A DNA stretch of 64,000 nt from Halichoerus grypus (lineage: Eukaryota > Chordata > Mammalia > Carnivora > Phocidae). Shown piece by piece: positions 12,404-24,229 of this stretch. Numbering within the stretch: position 1 is the stretch's first letter; the number at the start of each line of letters is the position of its first letter. The stretch covers positions 40,744,603 to 40,808,602 of the forward strand of contig NC_135715.1 in NCBI RefSeq assembly GCF_964656455.1. The letters are read 5' to 3'. The notes under the pieces are model-generated. The model saw only the letters and a list, made by a program, of their open reading frames with translations, was not told the origin of the DNA and did no database searches. A program made the position numbers and the translations under genes.

Positions 12404-12582
12404 TTTTTAAAGATTTTATTTATTTATTTATTTGACAGAGATAGACACAGCAAGAGAGGGAACACAGCAGAGGGAGTGGGAGAGGGAGAAGCAGGCTTCC
12501 CGCTGAGCAGGGAGCCCAATGCGGGGCTCGATCCCACATGAGCTGAAGGCAGACGCTTAACGACTGAGCCACCCAGGCACCC
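12404..12582 (-). mobile_element. CAN-type SINE, minus strand
   Basis: T-run and AAAGATTTTATTTATTTATT at the left, GAGCCACCCAGGCACC head at the right. Perfect 15-base TSD ccagtacaaattatt at 12389-12403 and 12583-12597. The middle is missing a few bases around the 'cgatcccaggaccctgggatcatgacctgagc' part, leaving CGATCCCACATGAGCTGAAG. Confidence 0.95.
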
Positions 12583-12597
12583 CCAGTACAAATTATT

Positions 12598-13179
12598 ATA
12601 TGAGTAGCTGCTTCTGGTTGATGAGACACATGGGCATCTATCACTCTCTCACAGTTCTATATAAAATAATCTGTTATGCTCAAAACCAATCTTGTTTGGT
12701 CTACCGTGACCAGTAGTGCAGTCTTCAGTGAGTTCCCAGACGGCGGTAAAAAAAGTGTAGTGGTTAGGGAGAGCAAATACATAACCAGATTAAATATCTA
12801 CTATAGTGTGGATATAATATTATGTCCTTCTTAATGGAAGAATCCAATATAAGCAACAGACTAATCCTGTAGAGTAGCGCCATATCATAGCACTGGTGAA
12901 GCTGTTAGCAGATTGAGTATCTGACAGTCAATGTGGCCAATTTAGCTTACTTGAAAGGAAATCTGTATTGTTGAGTTCATAAATAACCACTATCTGAGCC
13001 ATATGGCAAGGATATCTGCAATCCCACTGAGGGACCACTGTGCTGGGGACAGGAAGAGAGGGTGAGAGATTTCTCGTATGAGCTCTTGGTTCTACCTTCA
13101 AATTACATGTCAAAACTGGCCACTTCTTCCCAAGTCCTTTACGCCAAGATCTAAGACACCACCATCTTCTGCCTGAATT
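12598..13179. other. No gene recognised
   Basis: Near 12750 'agtgtagtggttagggagag' recalls a MIR head but nothing further in MIR order follows. Otherwise unique. Confidence 0.4.
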
Positions 13180-13792
13180 ATTGCCAATTTGTCTTTCTCA
13201 TTCCACCTTTTTCTCTACATAGTAGCCAGAGTGAGCCTATTAAAATTAACTTATATCAGGTTGCATCTCTATTCAAAAACCTCTACTGGGCTTCCCAAAT
13301 CACTTGGAGAAAAAAACACCAAATATCTTTCAATGAACTTCAAACTATAAGTAATGTAACCAGTTTTTCTTTCATTTTATGACCTACTAAATTTCTCTGG
13401 CCTTACATTCTTCTTAAGTCACACTAGCCTTTTCAACATTCCCAGAATATTACCCTCCTTCAGATATTTTGTACTTGCTCTTCCTTTAGCTAGAATGCTT
13501 TTTCCTCAGGTAGCAGTATAATTTACTCTCTAACCACTTTCTAGCCTTTGCTCAGCTACATTAAGCACCTTGTATAACATTACAGCCACTTCCATTAGTT
13601 TCTCCCTTTAATACTAAGTATCATCTAATGTATTGTACATTTTCATATCGATGGTGCCCTGTACTCATCTGTCTCCACAACTATATGAATGTTACATGAA
13701 TATAGGTACTTTTGTCTGTTTTATGTAATGTTTGTATCCCTGGATGTAGGACAATGCCTAGTCTATAGTAAGTACTCAATAAAAAAGCTGAA
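13180..13792 (+). mobile_element. L2 LINE 3' portion, about 600 bases
   Basis: Long co-linear run of L2 3' segments in sense order: AGCCAGAGTGAGCCTATTAA, CAAAAACCTCTACTGGGCTT, a CTTGCTCTTCC...AGCTAGAATGCTTTTTCCT part, a 'tatccctggatgtagg' part, GACAATGCCTAGTCTATAGT and the AAGTACTCAATAAAAAA end. This is one of the better-preserved ancient LINEs in the window. No coding capacity. Confidence 0.85.
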
Positions 13793-15599
13793 ATAAATCA
13801 CAAAATAGGTCTTCTTTGTCCATCTAAGTATTACAAGAATTGATGAACATTCAGATTGGAAGGAAATATTCTAAAACGAATTTAAGTGTTCCACTCATAA
13901 CCCAAACCTCCTTGTATCTAACTCTTCATTCTTGATTACTGCAAATTCTAGGTTGTTTACATGTAAAACAGTAACTATTTTGATATAATGATATAAATCA
14001 TTATAGATTGATACTACCAGACAATTTCCCTTCCAAAGTAGACAGCAAAGATACAAAGCTTTAAGTTTAGCCTACTAAAATAAGTTTATAAGAAGAAAAC
14101 CCTTGAGTGAGGCTCCAGTAGTCTAATCCCAGCTGGTACCAGCATATTTGCAAAACACATAAATCAAAGCCAATTGTTTCTTCTTCAGGCAACAGATCAT
14201 TACAAATTTCTCTTGGGCTCCTGGGTAGGTGCACTGGAAACATAAGTCACATACTCATATAAATTATTACTATATTCAGAATTTGCTAGAACCTGACCTT
14301 GCATAAACAGCTTTCAAGTAACAATAGAACCCTGCTATCACATATACATAGATTTATGTATTGATAGATAACATGGCATGATCTCATGTCCTGGTAATCA
14401 ATGACTAACTTTGGTTTCTTGAAATAAGTGGCTTAAATAGACCAAAAGTCTGCTCTGAAAAATTTAAGTGAAAAGAGGACTTCACAGTGAATGGGATGCA
14501 CTGAATTTCTAATTGCACTGGATTCTTTAAAAAAGAAAATTATATCAAGTGATCATGTTTAGGTCTTACATTATCATCTTAAGCACAGTCTTAGGACCAA
14601 GCACTATTTTAAGTGTTTGGACATACCAATCTATAAAATGGATGAAATTTCTTATTCTAGATTACAGCAGAAAGATAAACATTCATTCTCTCTCTCTAGC
14701 TCTAATGCCATTAGGAATGCTAAAGAAACAAATTCTGGTTTGAATTTCAGAAATGACTTTGAGATTATTATAAGGAACTAGGTAACTAAGGCAGCTATAG
14801 CCTGTCCTGCATTCTGGAAGCTGCCATCACAACCTCGGGCTACCATACTATGACTAAATGGGCATACCAAAGTAAGCCAGTCATGACTAGAAGCGCCATG
14901 ATAAGAAACTAGGAGTATCTGGAATCTGCAGAAATAGTAGAAAGAGTGGTGTACAAAATCTGTCTCCCTTCTATTTGCCAAAACTATATGAATAAATCTA
15001 TCTGGTGGCGCTTAATTACACCAAGAAAAATAACTGCAAATAATTACTGAAAATGTAGTTTTTAAATTTTCAATTCTGCCATTGAGAAAAGCATGCCAGA
15101 AGAATATTGAGAATGGATGGTGACCACCAACCTATATTATCCACCCACAATTTATCTTCTCAATTATCCCCACATTTACCAGGTATTATATACATATATA
15201 CATATGAATTATCACGCAGAATGGAACAGAATGGAACCTGTAGAGACTGAGAAGTTATTTCCACAAGGAGCACGGGCAGCAGCAGGAATGGGAGATTAAG
15301 TGTATACAATGAGATTTATCAAACAAGAAAATTGATTGAAGATAATGATACCCAGTCTCCTTACTGATAGAGAAGGCATAAATATGTTAAGGGAGAAAAT
15401 TAAAATAAACATTATTATACTGGATAGAACTGGAGAAGTTCATGTGAATTTGTAGTGATATATTTTATATATATGTACATCTATATGCCCACATACAAAG
15501 ACATGTATATACACACACATATGGATGTAAGTTTTATATGTATAAATTATACACTGCATACACATTCATACGTGTGTGTGTACACATTCATTTAATCCC
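13793..15599. other. No gene; AT-rich with CA/TA patches
   Basis: Unique-looking DNA. From 15455 to 15590 there are alternating TA and CA/TG patches, including a GTGTGTGTGTAC patch. Short open frames at 14549-14981 and 15117-15299 are unrecognisable. Confidence 0.45.
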
Positions 15600-16470
15600 G
15601 GGCTCTTCCGCTAAGAAGGCCTAGGAGCAGTGACAACCGAACAGAGCACAACTATCCCTGGATAATGGTTTATAAATATCATTCACCTCTAATAGGAACC
15701 AAGACTCCTTGGAGAAATAGGACTGTTTCTAAGACTGGGACAAAAAAATTAGAAAATGATCTGAAACATCGTGCATGCATGTGCGTGTGTATGATATGCA
15801 CACACACATATGACAAAGTTGGGATGTGCTAATAGAATGAGGCAGGAATGTCAAAGTTAGCACAAAAGGACCCTTAAAGGGCTTTCACTGTCGAAATCTG
15901 AGCTAGTTCAGGTATCAAAATAATGATAATAAGGGATTATTACTAATAAATAAAATAGGCATGTATAGAAACAGACTGATATAAATTATGAGTAAATAAG
16001 AGCACCTGGGTGGCTCAGTCGGTTAAGCGTCCAACTCTTGATTTCGGCGCAGGTCATGATCTCAGGGTTGTGAGGTTGAGTCCCACGTCAGGCTCCATGC
16101 TGGGTGTAGAGCCTCAAGATTCTCTCCCTCTTCCTCTACCCCCCACCAAACACCTGTGCACACGCATGTGCTCTCTAAAATAAAGAAATTAAATAAATAA
16201 ATAAATAAATATTGAGTAAATAAAGTTTGATCAGGAGTAAAACAGTTCCAGAGTCTTAAAGCACTTCCTCAATGTTGATTCCCCGATTATGATGGTTGTA
16301 TCTGGTTATATAATAGAATGACCCCCATTTGTAAAAAATACATCAAGTATTCTTTGGTACTGGGACATTTTGTCAGTAACTTACTTTCAACTAGTTTGGG
16401 TATAAGAAAGTCATTTGTACTATTCTTACCATTTCATATAAGTCTGGAATTGTTTGCCATTAAAATAAAA

Positions 16471-16505
<35 letters not shown>

Positions 16506-16507
16506 AT
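15600..16507 (+). mobile_element. Probable old LINE 3' end split by a SINE
   Basis: The left part (15600-15985) contains AGGAACCAAGACTCCTTGGA and GCACAAAAGGACCCTTAAAG. The right part (16224-16466) contains ATGATGGTTGTATCTGGTTA, GTACTGGGACATTTTGTCAG, GTACTATTCTTACCATTTC and TTGTTTGCCATTAAAATAAA, which matches the end of a common old mammalian repeat with a LINE-like A-rich terminus. The tail has expanded into an AAAT run (16467-16507). The SINE at 16000-16208 divides it. The family name is not certain. Confidence 0.5.
16000..16208 (+). mobile_element. CAN-type SINE, older subtype
   Basis: Carries the older body GTCCAACTCTTGATTTCGG and TTGTGAGGTTGAGTCCCAC, with AGGCTCCATGCTGGGTGTAG in place of the younger 'ctgctcggcaggg' text. 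The 15-base TSD (15985-15999 and 16209-16223, ending TGAGTAAATAA) is slightly mutated. The tail is an expanded AAAT repeat. Confidence 0.9.
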
Positions 16508-18260
16508 TTAATAAGCATTATTACACAAATTAATGTTTCCTGCGGTAGATATTTATTGCTATGCAGCACTTTATTTCATATCACTTTTAGTTTTGTAAAA
16601 TATTACTGATGTCAAATAATTTTGATTGTATACCAGATACCAAAATCAACTGTACTTTCTTTAATATCAGGGTTAACTGATATATTTTCTTCTATATTAA
16701 ATATATATCAATATATAAAAAGGATAAAAATAAATGTTTTAGTGTTATGAAGATGGTTTCCTAAACCTAAAAATGTGGTGTCCTTTTATTTGACTATCTG
16801 ATCAGAACACTTTTAAAGAACCACATAGTAGAGTTTTATTGAAACAACATTTCACCCTTCATCTTTTCCTGTATCTTTATGAGCATTGAGTCACTTGTAA
16901 CTGTTTTCATTCCTAAGAAAGCTTAAACATATGTTCTCTGTGTACAGAATACAGAAAGGCATATTAGAAATGTTTATTTACAAATTTGTATCATTTTCCT
17001 AGAATATTAAAACACCATTATGCAAATTGTCTACTTTTAATGGGCATTTAAAAATCAGATTTATATTCCAATTTTCTCAGAAAGAAAATACAACCAACAA
17101 AATCATACATCATGTATATTTTCTAATGTCTTCTTTTCTCTTATTCTTATTAAACCTTCTTATCTGTTGCTCTATATGTTGCATTATTTAAAGGCTGTTT
17201 GACATATTTACTACTTGTGGAGAGCTAATTCGAGAACAAAATTGCTTTTAACATGCTGTGACAGATTTTCAAAAAAATTTCAAGTTCAATTATTTATAGA
17301 CTAATTTTCTGTTTGCTGTCTAGTGAATGGCAAAGTGAAAAGTTCACAAATCCGGCTAGATGACACTTGCCTCCTCATATTCTAGGGCACTGACATTTCT
17401 TGCTGGACTGACAGTAAATCATAACTCCCCAGGCTACTCATTAACTTTTAGAAGTTGATATAGTAACTTATAAGTTTGGTCTCTCTTGGATGACAATGAA
17501 TTCTGCTTATGGATACTATAAAAAAAAAAAAAAAAGGTACTTGGGATGGTAATAAATGGTGCCTCAAAGACTAAATTTAACTGTGGTAAACTTGAACCAT
17601 AATCACTACTGCTACTTCCTATGAACATCCACATTGATACTTTAGAGGCTTTAGGGACCACTGTATTTTTCACACCAGATAAATTGTATTTTCATTTCAG
17701 ACTGTGTCATTATCAGACCTATAGGAAGCCATCAATCACTTCGTGATCTTTGAGTCATGCATCACTGTTATTAGGGCCCTACTAGAGTTTAGTTTAAAAA
17801 AAAAGACAACCAACTCAACAATTTTGAAGCTGACAGCATTATACTTAAGAGAAAAATAGTACAATAAACTATCAAAAAATACATACATTTTAATAATAAA
17901 GTATGAGGAATAGCAAATATATTTTAAATAGCACAGTAAAAATTTATAGCATATGTCACATTTAAAATATTTCTTAATGACTCATTTTTAGTAATCAGGA
18001 AATTGTATGCTGCAGAATCTTTATAAAAGTGTAATTACAAAATATTTTCATCACTTACTGATCTATGAAATAAAATATGTCATGTAACAGAAAAAACTCT
18101 ATTCAGTGTTTCTGAATATACATACATATATGGAGAATGCCTTTTTCATGTAAACCTCAGAAGTTATTTCTGTGGCAAATTACTTTCTGTTAAACCATAC
18201 AAAAGATGTCCATTCATACCTCTTCAGTGATTATATTAAAATTGAAGATTAATAGCAACA
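16508..18260. other. No gene or repeat recognised
   Basis: Unique AT-rich DNA with an A-run at 17520-17535. Nothing in MIR, L2 or L1 order was seen. Confidence 0.45.
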
Positions 18261-18295
18261 ATAAATTTTTTTAAAGATTTTTATTTATTTAGAAA
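18261..18295 (-). repeat. SINE-tail-like fragment, duplicated
   Basis: The segment AAAGATTTTTATTTATTTAG plus AAAGAG matches the tail side of the adjacent minus-strand SINE at 18527-18560. Either a very short 3' SINE fragment or part of a local tandem duplication that the SINE at 18310 later split. Confidence 0.55.
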
Positions 18296-18309
18296 GAGTA
18301 ATTTTTTTT

Positions 18310-18496
18310 TAAAGATTTTATTTATTTATTTGAGAGAGAGAGAATGAGAGAGAGCACATGAGAGGGGGGAGGGTCAGAGGGAGAAGCAGACTCCCTGCCA
18401 AGCAGGGAGCCTGATGCGGGACTCGATCCAGGGACTCCAGGATCATGACCTGAACCGAAGGCAGTCGCTTAACCAAGTGAGCCACCCAGGCGCCCG
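18310..18496 (-). mobile_element. CAN-type SINE, minus strand
   Basis: T-run, AAAGATTTTATTTATTTATT, body with CTCCCTGCCAAGCAGGGAG, head GAGCCACCCAGGCGCCC. TSD agagtaatttttttt at 18295-18309 and 18497-18511. It inserted between a SINE-tail-like fragment and another SINE. Confidence 0.93.
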
Positions 18497-18526
18497 AGAG
18501 TAATTTTTTTTAAGTAAATTTTTTAA

Positions 18527-18717
18527 AAAGATTTTTATTTATTTAGAAAGAGAGAGCATGCGTGCATGAGCAGGGGGAGGGGCAGAGGGAAATGGAGAGA
18601 GAATCTCAGGCAGACTCTGGGCTGAACGCAAAGCCAATGCAGGGCTGGATCCCATGACCCTCAGACCATGACTCAAGAGTTGGGTGCTTAAAGGACTGAG
18701 CCCCCACGTGCCCCCTC
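18527..18717 (-). mobile_element. CAN-type SINE, minus strand, old
   Basis: Diverged body (CTCTGGGCTGAACGC, AGAGTTGGGTGCTTAAAGG, GAGCCCCCACGTGCCCC). The 14-base TSD agtaaattttttaa at 18513-18526 and 18718-18731 has one mismatch. It is older than the SINE 16 bases to its left. Confidence 0.88.
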
Positions 18718-18731
18718 AGTAAAGTTTTTAA

Positions 18732-19139
18732 TGAAAGTAGGCAAAATATTTTATTATATTTTTGTGTTCAAGTTATCAATGAAAATTTCCTGAAGTAGTC
18801 AACTAGCTAAATATTTCTAGAGTAATTTTATCTAGTCACTATTAATCCTAAATTTCTTAATCCAAGTCACGTCTAAAATAATGCATTTTTATAAATGCAT
18901 AACACAGTGGATAAGCAGCCTAGAAATCTTCTCCAATAACTCATTAATCTGAATATGTAAAGCAAATAGCTAATTTATAATAAAAGGAATGCAATACTCC
19001 TTGTTTAAGCCTTTAAAATCTAAATCAAATAATAATTTGTAGATCATCTTTTAAGGGCTATTGGCTTGTAGATTCATCTCCATTTTTTGCCATGAATTCA
19101 ATGCTTTAGACATGTTTTCTAGCTTCCCAAATTTGCCAG
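18732..19139. other. No gene or repeat recognised
   Basis: Unique AT-rich DNA. Confidence 0.45.
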
Positions 19140-19325
19140 TTTACATGATATATCCATTGCTTTGTAAATGCCAGTTTTTCCCTGAAAAGCTCTTTATCTC
19201 CTGCTCTTTCTAGTCAGGTTTACTTATCCTTCAAATCTCAGCTCAAATGACATATTTCTGTGGAAAATTTCTACATAGTTGTATTCAACCTCCAACCCCG
19301 ATGTAAATATTCATTTATTCTGAAT
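19140..19325 (+). mobile_element. L2 relic
   Basis: Sense L2 text: TTACTTATCCTTCAAATCTC, AGCTCAAATGACATATTTCT, then GTGGAAAATTTCTACAT, the equivalent of 'tgtgaagccttccctga'. Ends at a T/G-rich run. Confidence 0.65.
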
Positions 19326-19419
19326 TTGAGGAGGTTTTTTTTTGGGGGGGGAGGTGGGTACTATCATATTGATTATATCCTTTTTTTCCTTGTTATCATC
19401 ATCATATCCATCACCGTTA

Positions 19420-19515
19420 ACTCCTACCATTTAACTCCAATTTTGATACATATTAAGTACCATGCTTTGACCTAAGAGCTTCATGAAAAATCTCATTTAA
19501 TTCTCACATAAGCTG
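19420..19515 (-). mobile_element. MIR relic
   Basis: Antisense MIR end: 'tattaagtaccatgctttg', AAGAGCTTCATGAAAAATCT and CATTTAATTCTCACATAAGC. Confidence 0.6.
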
Positions 19516-19549
19516 TATATTTTTCCACACTTTTCTCGAATTCTTTTAC

Positions 19550-20885
19550 CTTTTTTAAAAATAGAATTTTTTATGACAGATTTAGGTTTACAGAAAAATT
19601 GGAAAGTACAAAAAATTATCATGTACTCCCTCTGCTCCCACACAGTTTGTCCTATTATTTATATCTTGCATTATTTTGGTGCATTTGTTACAATTACTGA
19701 ACACATGCTAATACATTATTATTAGTTAAAGTCCATAGTTTAATGAGTTCACTGTTTGTGTTGTACATCTTATGGAATTTCACAAATGTGTAATGGCGTG
19801 TGTCCATAATCACTGTATACACAAAATAGTTTTACTGCCCTACAAATCTCCTGTGCTGAACCTTTTCATCCCTCAATCCCTTCCCTCAATTTCCTGCCAT
19901 CCACTGATCTTTTGTCTCCATAATTTTATCTTTTCCAAAATGTCATATAATTGGAGTCACACAGGATTCAGACGTTTCATACTGGTTTCTTTCATTTGGC
20001 AGTACAAATTTAAGTTTCCTGCATATGTTTTTTATGGCCCAGTAGCTCATTTCTTTTGTATCACTGAATAATATTCCATTGTATGGGATTTGCCACAGTT
20101 TATTTATCCATTCATCTCTTGGAGGATGTCTTGACTGCTTTCAAGTTTTGACAATGATGAAAATAGATGCTATAAACACTTTTGTGCAGGTTTTTGTGTA
20201 GACATAAGTTTTCAAGACATTTGGGTACCAAGGGTACCATGATTGCTGGATTGTATGGTAAAAGTATTTTAGTTTTGTAAGAAACTGATAAACTGTCTTC
20301 CAAAGTGGCTGTACCATTTTGCATTTCTACCATCAATGAATGAGAGCTCTTGTTGCTCCACATCCTCATCAGCATTTGTCGTATTCTGATTTTTAGCCAT
20401 TCAAACAGGTGCGTGGTGGTTTCTCACTGCTGTTTTAATTTGCAATTCCCCAATGATACATGATGCTAAGCATCTTTTCATAACTTACCATCTGTATATT
20501 TCTTTGGTGAAATGTCTGTTCAGATAATTTGCCCATTTTTTAACTATGTTGCTTGTTTTCTTATTGTTGAGTTTTAAGAGTTCTCTGCATATCTTGAATG
20601 TGTTCTGCAAAAATTTTCTCCCATTGTCTTTTCATTCTCTTAGCATTATCATTTGTTTTTAATTTTAATAAGTTCAATTTATCCATTTTATTTTATGAAT
20701 TGAGTATTTATATTTTATCTAAAAAGTGCTCAACAAGTCAAGATTTCATCCTATATCACCTCCTTTTAGTCTATGTCATCTTTTAAGATTTTCATAGTTT
20801 TGTATTTTACCCTTAGATTTATAATACATTTGAGTTGATTCAGTGAAAGGCATAAGTTCTATGTCTATATTTATTTGAGGTAATA
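19550..20885 (-). mobile_element. Old antisense L1 (L1M-type) 3' portion
   Basis: Over 1.3 kb the plus strand follows the well-known antisense L1 3' order: TTTAGGTTTACAGAAAAATT, CACTGTTTGTGTTGTACATC, AATATTCCATTGTATGGGAT, CCAAAGTGGCTGTACCATTT, TTTGCCCATTTTTTAACTA and TCTTTTAAGATTTTCATAG. Only the 3' end of ORF2 and the UTR are represented; open frames here are chance. Several substitutions per line show this is far older than the 23.2 kb L1. Confidence 0.85.
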
Positions 20886-20889
20886 TTTC

Positions 20890-21060
20890 TGATTTTATTA
20901 GTAGTATTATTGGCATTTTTATTTTAAAGATAAACTAAATTATTAAAAATCATGTAATTATCAACCAGAATGTCATACACAAACACTAAATGACAGAATT
21001 GGAACTGTGCTGAAGTCTGATTTCAAAGCCACTGATATTAATTATTGTGCTATATATAGT
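20890..21060 (-). mobile_element. Possible MIR relic
   Basis: 'acagaattggaactgtgctg', AAGTCTGATTTCAAAGCCAC and ATTATTGTGCTATAT fit the antisense MIR order of the 'ggatttgaacccaggtctgactccaaagccc' block. The left half is too decayed to confirm. Confidence 0.5.
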
Positions 21061-23198
21061 TGCTTCTGGGCTCAGTCATCTTTGTAAAGCTTTACCTAGC
21101 CCAGTCCCTGCCACATAACAGATCCTTAGTCAGTCTTTTATCAGAGATTTATGAACAAAAAGACGAAGTTGATATGACACAATCAAGTACCAGAAAAATA
21201 AAATCTAGTATTATTTATTGTTGGTTATATTCATTTTGGAGAAGGCCCAAGTTTTTAAGTCAATGTTTTTATCAAATGACCTATATAGTTTATTGTCCAT
21301 AAGTTCAGAATAATTAAAATGTATTCAGGAATAGGTTAAGAAATAGCTATATATATGATGCATTATGATAGATAGCAAGAAAGCCACAGTAAATTTGGAA
21401 TTAGAGAAATTTTATGCATTTTTTAACCAACAATGAGTAGGCTATTAATGACATTTAGGAAGAGAGAAAAAATAAAAAAGAAGTATTTTAATTACACATT
21501 AACCTTCAAATGGAAGACACTTAGAAGGCAAAATAATCAATTTTTATAACCTTAAAATTATGTTTAATGATATTTTTACTCAAACAATATCAATATTTTA
21601 GCTGGTTTAACACTTATTCATTATCAGATTTAGGATTCTAAAAAATTACTAGCTAATAGCTATAAAAAGGACAATTTTTGGCATAAAATTGAATGCACAC
21701 TTTCCATAGAAAGATACTGAAATAGGTAGATACTCTTTTCAGCTAATTAATTTCTGGAACTACATCCTCATTTATCATCTGACAAGCTCACAATAACAAT
21801 ACATGCCCTTGTGATCATAAGACTCAGTATTACATCTTTAAAAAATGCCTTTTCACAGAAATTTTCTGGCACTGGCAATTTGCAGAGTCAAGCAGCATAC
21901 CTGTTTATGGGTTAGAGAAGTATGCTTGAGTTTTTTTAACTTCGGTAATTTCCATACCATATTTACATGTCTTATGATACTTAGTGCTCTTAAAATATGA
22001 ATATCTGTATGTTACCACAGTTACACTAGGGAAAACACATAAAAAATGTTAGTTTTTTTCCTAATTCTTCGTAATTAATCCGAAGTAATATAGGAAAATT
22101 TTTTTTTTCCAAAGAAAAATAGCACCTTTTTTCTATTCAATTCCAAAAAAGAGGAAAGTTTCTCTTATTTCCTATATGGTTTATCCAACAACTAAGCAAA
22201 CTAGACTGGTGTCCCTGTTTCTAATTGAAGAGCACAAGACCCTTTTCCCTAAGTATACCTACCCTGAAATTACCTGGCTCATTATTTTTACCACCTAAAA
22301 AAACTTTTCATTAAATTCATTGTGGGAATATCACTGTGGGAAGACAAATCTTTCCAAACATTCCTTCAAAGTCCTGGCCTCCAGAGCTATAGAAATGGAC
22401 ATGCTATAAGATGGGGAATATTTGCTTTTATTTCTCCAAAAACGCTTGCTCCTCACATGCTATGGGTGTTGGACTGGCAGCCAATTGTTTCCTTAATGGT
22501 AAAGACATTTGCTCCCATTTCAAAAGATATAAACCTCTTATCTCCTTTAGACAATTAAGTTCAGAGGATTGATGGAAAAGGCAACTGAGTAGCCAAGAAT
22601 CTTCCTGAGAGATTTAGAGAGTTATTTTTCCATGTGTTTATATTCCAAAATAGATGAATCTCAGTTTTAATTTGAAAACCCTTTATCTTCCCCCTGGAGA
22701 TGCTTTAACATTCTAAATAAGAACCAAGAAAACAACACAGTTTCTTCTAAATTTGTTTACATTAAGAAAGAGTGGTTTCTCTTCCTCCCTCAGGAGAAGT
22801 GAGAGGGTAACTGTCCCTGATCTATATAAACTCCTAGATTCCTAGTTCTGGCATTCCTCATTAATAGAAGGTTCCTTACTGACACAGGTAGGTGTACAAA
22901 GACTCCCGGGGCAAATGTGAAAGCATGTAGTTATGGCTGTAAGTAATAAGTAATCTTGCACTGCCCTAGAAATATCTTGCCTATTTTCAAGATAATATGA
23001 GTAAATATAGACATTAAAATCTTAATTTAGGGCATCACCTCTGAGAATCCTATGCTCTACCATCAAGAAGTAAAGAAAGAACCATCATCTCCCATGAACA
23101 TCTCTGAGTCTTATATGTTTCTAGTAATTACAGTAAGCACCTAGAATGAAGAAATAGTTTGCATCATTTTACAAATCATTCCATAGATGACTAATAAT
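21061..23198. other. No gene or repeat recognised
   Basis: About 2 kb of unique-looking sequence. The least repeat-like stretch of the left half and a fair place for conserved noncoding DNA, which cannot be judged from one genome. Confidence 0.45.
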
Positions 23199-24229
23199 AT
23201 ACAGATATATTTTTAATTCTTTAAATTCAATTTAGCTAACATAATACCGTATTATTATTAGGTACCAAAGTGGAATTTAGTGATTCATCATTTGCATATA
23301 ACATCCAGTGCTCATTACATCAAGTGCCCTCCTTCATGCCCATCACCCAGTTACCCCATCCCCCCACCAACCTCCCCTCCAGCAACCCTCAGTTTGTTTA
23401 CTGGAGTTCAGTGTCTCTTATGATTTGACTCCCTATTTTCATCTTTATTTTTCCTTCTCTTCCCCTAAGCTCATCTGTTTTGTTTCTTAAATTCCAAATA
23501 TGAGTGAAATCATATGGTATTTGTCTTTCTCTGACTGACTTATTCAGCTAAGCATAATACCCTCTACTACCGTCGATGTCATTGCAAATGGTAAGATTTC
23601 ATTCTTTTTGATGGCTGACTAATATTCCATTTTACAAATATATATATACCACATCTTCTTTATCCATTCATCTATTGATGAAAATCTGGGGTCTTTCCAC
23701 ATTTTGGCTATTGTGAACATTGCTGCTATAAATACTGGGGTGCATGGGCTCCTTCAAATCACTATGTTTGTATCCTTTGAATAAATACCTAGTAGTGCAA
23801 GTAATGGGTCATAGGGTAGCTCTATTTTTAACTTTTTGAGGAACCTCTATACTGTTTTCCAGAGTGGCTATACCGGTTTGCATTCCCACCAATAGTGTAA
23901 GAGGGTTCCCCTTTCTCTGCATCCTTACCAACATCTGTTATTTCCTGAGTTGTTAATTTTAGCCATTCTGACAAGTGTGAGGTGGTATCTCATTGTGGTT
24001 TTGATTTGGATTTCCCTGATGCCAAGTGATGTGGAGCATTATTTCATGTGTCTGTTGGCCATTTGTATGTCTTCTTTGAAGACTGTCTGTTCATGTCTTC
24101 TGCCATTTCCTGACTGGATTTTTTATTTTTCAGGTGTTGAGTTTGAGAAATTCTTTTTAGATTTTGGATACTAGCCATTTTTCTGATATGTCATTTGCAA
24201 ATATTTTCTCCTATTATGCACATTGCCTT

